Positions 58,524 through 64,000 of a DNA stretch of 64,000 nucleotides are shown piece by piece (position 1 is the stretch's first letter; each line of letters starts with the position of its first letter). Source of the DNA: Streptomyces sp. NBC_01451 (GTDB lineage Bacteria; Actinomycetota; Actinomycetes; Streptomycetales; Streptomycetaceae); contig NZ_CP109479.1 of assembly GCF_036227485.1 (NCBI RefSeq), positions 5,704,001-5,768,000 on the forward strand. The letters are read 5' to 3'. The position numbers and the translations under genes were made by a program. Under the pieces are notes generated by a model. The model had not been told where the DNA came from. It saw nothing but the letters and a program-made list of their open reading frames with translations, and made no database searches.

Positions 58524-59204
58524 ATGGCTGACGAGCGCGTCGCGCGATGGAACGGGGTCACCCGGCGATCGATGTTCAAGGACCACATCGACCAGCTGAG
58601 GGACCGCCTGGCCGACGCTGCCCGGGACGGCGACTGGCGAACGGTCTTCGAGATCCTTGACAAGGACGACGAGTGGACCAACTCGGCTCGGCTGGAAGGC
58701 GGTAGCGGCTACGCCCCACTCCATCAGGCAGCGTGGCACGGCGTTCCCGTCGCCACGGTCGAGCGCCTTTTGTCGTACGGCGCGTGGCGCACCCTGAGGG
58801 CGAGCGACGGGACGCGCCCCGTCGACATCGCCGCCCGGCTCGGCCACCATCACCTTGCCGCCGTCCTGCGCCCGGAGTTCAAGCACCCCTTGCCGCAGGA
58901 CGAACTCGCCCGCCTCCAGGAGAACTTCCACCGCCTGATCCGATACCGGTCGGGCGGCGAGCTCGGGGACCAGGATCTGGCCACGGAGAAGGAGCTGCGC
59001 CTCCCGGAGATCGAGGTGCTGACCGAACTCGACAACCCCGTCGGCTGGTTCCCCGTTCCGGGCATGTACGGCGGCTTCAAGTTCGAGCTGCGTGGCCGGG
59101 AGTTGATCGTGGACAGCTGGGTGCGCATCGTCGGAGGCTCCGAGCGGACGGGCCGGGTTACGGCCGAGGGGGTGTTCCTGGTTCACGAGGGCAAGCAGAT
59201 CTGA
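58524..59204 (+). CDS. Ankyrin-repeat domain protein
   Basis: The 226-residue protein has two or three ankyrin units in its first half (YAPLHQAAWHGVPVATVERL, LLSYGAWRTLRASDGTRPVD, IAARLGHHHLAAVLR). Its C-terminal 100 residues (VLTELDNPVGWFPVPGMYGG) are not recognised but fit a compact beta domain. It is probably a protein-protein interaction module. A lone ATG at 58524 lacks a strong ribosome site. No partner is evident. Confidence 0.8.
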   Translation: MADERVARWNGVTRRSMFKDHIDQLRDRLADAARDGDWRTVFEILDKDDEWTNSARLEGGSGYAPLHQAAWHGVPVATVERLLSYGAWRTLRASDGTRPVDIAARLGHHHLAAVLRPEFKHPLPQDELARLQENFHRLIRYRSGGELGDQDLATEKELRLPEIEVLTELDNPVGWFPVPGMYGGFKFELRGRELIVDSWVRIVGGSERTGRVTAEGVFLVHEGKQI

Positions 59205-59215
59205 CAGCGGTCGAA

Positions 59216-59947
59216 CTACTCGATCCCGAACTGCTCGACGTACTCGATGTACTCCGCCAGCCGCCCCGCCCCCGCCAGCATCGCCCGGGTACGCCCCGCC
59301 AGCGCCTCCCCGCGTGCCGCGACGGCCGCTCGCAGTGCCTCCGTGCCGCCTTCCCGGCGCAGTTCCTCCAGTACGGGGCGGATCTGGTCCAGGAGGTAGT
59401 GGCTGCGGCGGAGGGTCTGGATCAGGCGGGCGTCGCGGACGTCGTCGGGGCCGAACCGCCGGTAGCCCGTGCCCCGTTCGCGGCCCGGGGTGAGCAGGCC
59501 CGCCGCCTCCCACACCCGCAGCGCGGACGTCCGTACGCCGAGCAGCGCGGCCACCTCGCCGATCCGCAGGTCGGTCGCGGGGAGTGCCACCTTCGGGGCC
59601 CGTCGGCCGGTCAGCGCCTCCAGGGCCTCGCGCGTCGCCCGCAGGGCCGTCCGCTGCTCGTGCAGCCCGGCGTGCGCGGCGTCGACGAGCGCCAGAGCGC
59701 CCGGCAGGTCGCCGTCGTGCAGGGTGCGCATGACGGCGGTCGCCGCCGGCGGCCCGTACCCGGGATGCAGGGCCCGGTAGGTCAGCAGCGCGCGCCGGTG
59801 CACGTCCCCGAAGACGCGGTACCCCGACTCCGTCCGTGCCGCCGGGGGCAGGACGCCCGCGTCCTCGTAGTTGCGGATCTGCTGCGTCGACAGACCCGAC
59901 AGCCGGGCCAGGTCGACGGGCCGCAGCCGTACCTCATGGTTCGTCAC
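59216..59947 (-). CDS. MerR family regulator with two MerR DNA-binding domains
   Basis: The 243-residue protein has a MerR HTH at residues 8-75 (LARLSGLSTQQIRNYEDAGV, RTESGYRVFGD) and a second complete one near 126-195 (RIGEVAALLGVRTSALRVWE, RERGTGYRRFGPDDVRDARL). Two DNA-binding units in one chain are unusual. The GTG start at 59947 faces the UvrA-like gene across 81 bp, which it probably controls. The effector is unknown. Confidence 0.88.
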   Translation of the reverse strand: MTNHEVRLRPVDLARLSGLSTQQIRNYEDAGVLPPAARTESGYRVFGDVHRRALLTYRALHPGYGPPAATAVMRTLHDGDLPGALALVDAAHAGLHEQRTALRATREALEALTGRRAPKVALPATDLRIGEVAALLGVRTSALRVWEAAGLLTPGRERGTGYRRFGPDDVRDARLIQTLRRSHYLLDQIRPVLEELRREGGTEALRAAVAARGEALAGRTRAMLAGAGRLAEYIEYVEQFGIE

Positions 59948-60028
59948 GGGTTTGAAGCTTAGAGGCAGTACGGGCCGGTGTTTCCGGCTCAAAGCCTCAA
60001 TAGGAACTTCAATGAAAAACTTGAAGGC
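59948..60028. promoter_or_regulatory. Divergent promoter of merR-like and uvrA-like genes
   Basis: CTTCAA (60007-60012) and TTGAAG (60021-60026) form an inverted repeat with an 8-bp centre, and a further TTGAAG lies at 59952-59957. This is the expected position for a MerR operator. The double-domain MerR protein encoded here is the obvious binder. Confidence 0.5.
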
Positions 60029-62671
60029 ATGGATGAAGGCATGGATGCAGGCTTGATCGAAGGCACGGCTGCCCACCGAACTCCCGTGATGCACATCAAA
60101 GGCGCCCGTCTCCACAACCTGAAGAACGTCTCGCTCACGATCCCGAAGCAGAAGCTGGTCGTCGTGACCGGTCTCTCCGGCTCCGGCAAGTCCACGCTCG
60201 CTCTCGACACCCTCCACCGGGAAAGCCACCGCCAGTACATGGAGGCGTGGGGCGTGGCGACCGCCGGTGTCAGCCGGCCCTCGGTCGACTCGATCACCGG
60301 TCTGTCCCCGTCCGTCAGCATCGACCAGCGTCCGGCAGGGCGCGGCCCGCGTTCGACGGTGGGCACGGCGACCGAGGTCTTCACCTATCTGCGGCTGCTG
60401 TGGTCCCGGATCGGCGTACGCCCGTGCCCCGGCTGCGGGATGGAGATCCCGCCGTCGTACGCCCACGACCCGGAGGGCGACGAGGAGGGGGAGGCCGGGG
60501 TGGAGCCGGGAGCGGAGACGGGAGCCGCGGGCGAGGGTGCCACCTGCCCGCACTGCTCCGCCCCCGTGCCCCAACTCCTCATGGGCTCCTTCTCCTTCAA
60601 CAAGCCCGCCGGTGCCTGCCCGTCCTGCACCGGACTCGGCGAGGTGATCCGGGTGGACGTACGGACCCTGGTCGACGAGGAGTTGAGCGTCGCCGCCGGT
60701 GCGGTGCGCGGCTGGCCGAGGCAGCTCGTGGAGCGCAACCTGCCTCTGCTGCGAGCCGCGGCCCGCCACTACGGCCTCACCTTCGACACGGATGCCCCGC
60801 TGGCCGAACTGGCACCATCCTCAAGGGACTTGCTTCTCCACGGAGTCGAGTCGCCCGAGTTCCGAAGGCACCTCCCCGCGCTCGGCATCGAGCCCCCGGC
60901 CACCGTCTCCGCGGGCCGTTTCGAGGGCGTCGTCACCGCGTTCATGCGGCGCTACGCCGACCGTGTCGACGACACCGCCTACCGGCAGAGGGCCGAGCGC
61001 TCGATGGTGAAGGAGACCTGCGGGGCGTGCGCGGGGACACGGCTGCGTGCCGAGAGCCGGGCCGTCACCGTGCACGGCCTCGGCATCACGGCCGCATCCC
61101 GCCTGCCGCTCGACGAACTCGCCGACTGGGTGGCGGAGTTGAGGGCGTTCTCCACCGGGGACGAGTGGCGGTTCGCCGAACCGGTCGTCGCCGACCTGGA
61201 GGAACGGGTACGCCGGCTCGTCGACACCGGGGTCGGCTACCTCACCCTCGACCAGTCGAGCACCAGCCTCTCCGCGGGTGAGTCCCAACGGCTGCGCCTG
61301 GCCGCGCTGCTCGGCTCGGGCCTCACCGGCATGCTGTACGTCCTCGACGAGCCGACCATCGGACTGCACCCCGCCGACACGGCCCGCCTCATCGACGTAC
61401 TGCGCCGCCTGCGGGACCTCGGCAACACGGTCGTCGTCATCGAGCACGACCTGGACGTGCTGTGGGCCGCCGATCATGTCGTCGACATCGGCCCGGGCGC
61501 GGGCCGGGACGGCGGCCGGGTCGTCGCCCAGGGAACTCCGGAGGAGGTGGCGGCGACCGAGGGGTCCGTCACCGGGGCGTATCTGTCGGGCCGCCTCCAG
61601 CACCCGTCCCGCAAGCAACGCCCGGATACACACGCGGAGTTGGTGATTCGAGGGGCCCGCGCCCACAACCTCAGGGATGTCACCGTACGGATTCCGCTCG
61701 GGCGGCTGGTGACGGTCACCGGACCGTCGGGCTCGGGCAAGTCGACGCTGATACTCGACGTGTTGGGCAGGGTGGCCCATCAACGCCTTGATCCCACAGG
61801 GGAGTTGTCGGCCGCTGCGAAGCCCCCGGGGGAGCACGACGGTATCGACGGCTGGGAGCACCTCGACAAGGTCGTGACGATCGACCAGGAGCCGATCAGC
61901 CGCCTCCCGCGCTCGAACGCGGCGACGTACGCGGACGTCTTCACCCCGGTCAGGGAACTCTTCGCCGCGCAGGAGGCGGCGCGGTCGAGCGGGCTGACTC
62001 CGGCCGCCTTCTCCTTCAACGTGCCCGGCGGACGCTGCGAGCGGTGCGAGGGTGCCGGTGTGCTCGCCGTGCACATGCACTTCCTGCCCCCGGTGGAGGT
62101 GCGGTGCCCGGGCTGCCGGGGCCGCCGGTTCCGCGGCGAGGTGCTCGCGGTGCGCTACGACGGGTACGACATCGCCCAGGTGCTGGCCGCCACGGTGGAC
62201 GAGGCGCTCACCGTCTTCCGGGACGTACGGCAGATCGCCGCCCGCCTGCAACGCCTCTCGGACGTGGGCCTCGGCTACCTCCCGCTGGGCCAGCCCGCCA
62301 CCACCATCTCCGGCGGCGAGGCCCAACGCCTCAAACTGGCCAAGGAGTTGGGGCGCCGCGCGACCGGCCGCACCCTGTACCTCCTCGACGAACCGACCAC
62401 AGGCCTGCACGCCGCCGACACCGCGCGTCTCCTCGACGTACTCCAACGCCTCGTCGACGCGGGACACTCGGTGGTGACCATCGAGCACAACCTCGACGTC
62501 ATGCGCGCCTCCGACTGGATCGTCGACCTCGGCCCGGAGGGCGGCGCAGGCGGAGGACGCGTGGTGGCGGAGGGGACACCGGAACAGGTCGCGGAGGCGG
62601 CGGGGGCGCTTGATGGGACCGGTTCCCGGACGGGTGGGTTTCTGCGGGAGGGCGTACGGGCGATGAGGTGA
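60029..62671 (+). CDS. UvrA-like ABC ATPase (excinuclease subunit A paralogue)
   Basis: The 880-residue protein has two ABC cassettes: Walker A GLSGSGKS at 48-55 and GPSGSGKS in the second half, signatures [12 protein letters not shown] and [12 protein letters not shown], and Walker B regions [15 protein letters not shown] and [15 protein letters not shown]. Four CxxC pairs give the UvrA zinc modules (CPGCG, CPHC; CERCEG, CPGCRG). It is shorter than housekeeping UvrA (about 950) and is probably a UvrA2-type paralogue tied to drug or DNA-damage resistance. ATG 60029 is chosen; others at 60041 and 60089 are possible. Confidence 0.9.
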   Translation: MDEGMDAGLIEGTAAHRTPVMHIKGARLHNLKNVSLTIPKQKLVVVTGLSGSGKSTLALDTLHRESHRQYMEAWGVATAGVSRPSVDSITGLSPSVSIDQRPAGRGPRSTVGTATEVFTYLRLLWSRIGVRPCPGCGMEIPPSYAHDPEGDEEGEAGVEPGAETGAAGEGATCPHCSAPVPQLLMGSFSFNKPAGACPSCTGLGEVIRVDVRTLVDEELSVAAGAVRGWPRQLVERNLPLLRAAARHYGLTFDTDAPLAELAPSSRDLLLHGVESPEFRRHLPALGIEPPATVSAGRFEGVVTAFMRRYADRVDDTAYRQRAERSMVKETCGACAGTRLRAESRAVTVHGLGITAASRLPLDELADWVAELRAFSTGDEWRFAEPVVADLEERVRRLVDTGVGYLTLDQSSTSLSAGESQRLRLAALLGSGLTGMLYVLDEPTIGLHPADTARLIDVLRRLRDLGNTVVVIEHDLDVLWAADHVVDIGPGAGRDGGRVVAQGTPEEVAATEGSVTGAYLSGRLQHPSRKQRPDTHAELVIRGARAHNLRDVTVRIPLGRLVTVTGPSGSGKSTLILDVLGRVAHQRLDPTGELSAAAKPPGEHDGIDGWEHLDKVVTIDQEPISRLPRSNAATYADVFTPVRELFAAQEAARSSGLTPAAFSFNVPGGRCERCEGAGVLAVHMHFLPPVEVRCPGCRGRRFRGEVLAVRYDGYDIAQVLAATVDEALTVFRDVRQIAARLQRLSDVGLGYLPLGQPATTISGGEAQRLKLAKELGRRATGRTLYLLDEPTTGLHAADTARLLDVLQRLVDAGHSVVTIEHNLDVMRASDWIVDLGPEGGAGGGRVVAEGTPEQVAEAAGALDGTGSRTGGFLREGVRAMR

Positions 62672-62704
62672 TCGCCCGCGCGACCGGCACACAAGGCGTG
62701 ACCG

Positions 62705-63196
62705 GTGGGGTGGGGCGGCCGGGGCGGTGGTCTCTGGGACAACCTCTATGAGGTCGTGGGCCGTTATCCGTACGACCTGCCGGGCTCGACCCTGGACAAG
62801 GAGGTCAAGCCCGGCGAGCTCGCGACGGTCTTCGGCGCGGGCCTCGCCTGCAACGGCAAGCGGTACATCCACGGGGTGTACGGCTCGCGCAACGCCTGTA
62901 CGAACGTGACGAAGCAGACCGGTGCCCGCTACTCGTTCGTCTCGGGCGCGGACCCCGGCCAGAACTCCGTCAACAAGGCGGCGGGTCCGGCCGACGGCTT
63001 CGTCAACTACCTCGCCCGCCTCCTGGAGATCGCGAAGAAGTACGGCAAGGGCAACGCGAACCAGTCGGTCATGGAGTACGTGCGGCACAAGTCGTACGGC
63101 GGCGGACCAGGGCGAAGGCGTTCGCCCTCCGGGCCGGACAGGTCGATTCACCCGGGAAACCGGATCTTCGCAAGGTGGCTCCCGGCGGCCCTGTGA
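62705..63196 (+). pseudogene. Remnant of an unidentified secreted-type protein
   Basis: Within an open frame of 163 codons, residues 13-130 have good codon bias (NLYEVVGRYPYDLPGSTLDK, KPGELATVFGAGLACNGKRY, KYGKGNANQSVMEYVRHKSY). No signal peptide and no sensible start precede them, and the tail turns into an Arg/Pro-rich out-of-frame stretch. It is best read as a fragment that lost its 5' end. The family is not recognised. Confidence 0.5.
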
Positions 63197-63392
63197 TCGT
63201 CCTGTCTCTGGTTGGTGAAGACGGACGTCCGGGCTCCGCCGACGGTCACCGGATACTGCTGCCGCAGCAGGTCGACGACAAGTGGGACGTGTACTGGCGT
63301 ACCCACATGCTCGACACCCGCGAGGCGCCCACGGAGTTCCGGGCACGGGACGTCGGGGGTGCCTCGTGTGCCCGGCTTGCGATGGTGACGGG
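63197..63392 (+). other. Short stretch with coding-like traces between remnant and TetR gene
   Basis: The plus frame encodes GHRILLPQQVDDKWDVYWRT and EFRARDVGG with fair codon bias but no start, domain or clear stop in context. It may be the remains of a second gene. I do not call a gene. Confidence 0.35.
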
Positions 63393-64000
63393 TCAGCGTT
63401 GCAGCCACTCGTCCAGCAGGGCGGCCTCGGCTTTGCTGAGCGTGGGCAGTTCGGGCAGGAGGGTGCGGAAGGCCGCGACGACGGCCGCCGGGTCCTGGGC
63501 GGGGACAGCGGGCTCATCCGTGAGGATGGCGCGGGTGATCGCGTCGAAGGCGGCGTCGGACAGATGCGGGTCGCTCTGCTCCGGCAGCTGGGTCAGCAGG
63601 GTGTGGATGGTTCCGACCCCCGCCGAGCGGATGAGGTTGACGGCGCGTTCCTCGCTGACCCGTAGCCGCCCGGCCGCGGCGATCCTGTGCACGCGCTCGG
63701 CGAGGATCCGCACGCCCTTGAGCTGCGTCGGGGCGTCGCGTGCGCGGACCGGGTCGAGCAACAGGCCGTAGACGTACGGGTTGGCCAGGCCGAAGCTGAT
63801 CTGTGTGTTCCATCCGGCACGGAGGTCCTCCACCGGGTCGTCCGAGGGCGCGGTGGTCTGCTTGCTCGCCACGTGTTCGGCGAAGACATGCTCCGCGGCG
63901 GCGTTCAGCAGCTCGTCCTTGTCCTGGAAGAGACGGTAGAGGGCAGGAGGCTGCAGCCCGGCCTCGTGGGCCACGCGGCGCGTGGTCACCGCGGCCGGCC
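63393..64000 (-). CDS. TetR family regulator, C-terminal part (cut by window edge)
   Basis: The frame runs off the right edge and ends at 63393. It encodes most of a TetR protein: the end of the HTH (TTRRVAHEAGLQPPALYRLF, QDKDELLNAA) and the helical ligand domain (LRAGWNTQISFGLANPYVYG and further). The first helices are outside the window. No target gene is in view. Confidence 0.88.
   Translation of the reverse strand, partial: PAAVTTRRVAHEAGLQPPALYRLFQDKDELLNAAAEHVFAEHVASKQTTAPSDDPVEDLRAGWNTQISFGLANPYVYGLLLDPVRARDAPTQLKGVRILAERVHRIAAAGRLRVSEERAVNLIRSAGVGTIHTLLTQLPEQSDPHLSDAAFDAITRAILTDEPAVPAQDPAAVVAAFRTLLPELPTLSKAEAALLDEWLQR

Overview
The window looks like a piece of a Streptomyces chromosome. 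GC content is very high with strong third-position GC, GTG and TTG starts and AGGAGG-like ribosome sites are common, and the gene types are typical of the genus: paired GAF-ANTAR regulators, STAS proteins, a carbohydrate ABC transporter without its own ATPase, PucR, RpiR and MerR regulators, and a hemL-mutase-resA-ccdA-resB-ccsA block. I saw no rRNA, tRNA or CRISPR array. Both edges cut genes: a methyltransferase at the left and a TetR regulator at the right.

Left part (1-24.4 kb). A TetR regulator and a quinone-oxidoreductase-like enzyme share three copies of one 17-bp palindrome. Next is a sugar-use locus: two ABC permeases and a lipoprotein binding protein, a His-rich parvulin-like protein, a 1434-residue GH38 alpha-mannosidase-like enzyme, an RpiR regulator and a divergent SIS-domain phosphosugar enzyme. 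TGGTTCA/TGATTCACC-type sites lie before its transcription units. After that come an SDR enzyme, several GNAT acetyltransferases, a DUF433/PIN-like toxin-antitoxin-type pair, a Nudix hydrolase, an acyltransferase-3 membrane protein and an AI-2E-type exporter.

Middle (24.4-32.2 kb). Two paralogous cassettes, each with two GAF-ANTAR proteins and one STAS protein, followed by about 1.3 kb without a convincing gene.

Island (32.17-41.62 kb). A direct repeat of 86 bp (85 of 86 identical) brackets about 9.4 kb. The repeat is the last 25 codons or so of a conserved gene whose body lies to the right, so this looks like an insertion into the 3' end of a protein-coding gene with a duplicated attachment site. 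No integrase remains. The cargo is the most interesting part of the window: a compact bacterial ubiquitin-like operon (single beta-grasp Ubl, an E2-like/E1 ThiF fusion, and a DUF6527 Cys-rich protein); head-to-head with it, a GHKL ATPase and a STAS-like/winged-helix protein; then decayed LacI, permease and YdcF fragments; an operon with an ASCH protein and a class-I aminoacyl-tRNA-synthetase-like protein; and an XRE-TPR regulator with YdcF-like and WbqC-like proteins.

Right part (41.5-64 kb). Haem and cytochrome c maturation genes (hemL, a histidine phosphatase, a deacetylase-like lipoprotein, resA, ccdA, resB, ccsA); a STAND/AAA-like ATPase paired with a membrane-anchored periplasmic-binding-type protein; a PucR regulator divergent from a nucleoside deaminase and a 2-oxoglutarate/IPNS-type oxygenase; a transglutaminase-like protein; an ankyrin protein; a double-MerR regulator divergent from a UvrA-like ABC ATPase; and remnants leading to the partial TetR gene.
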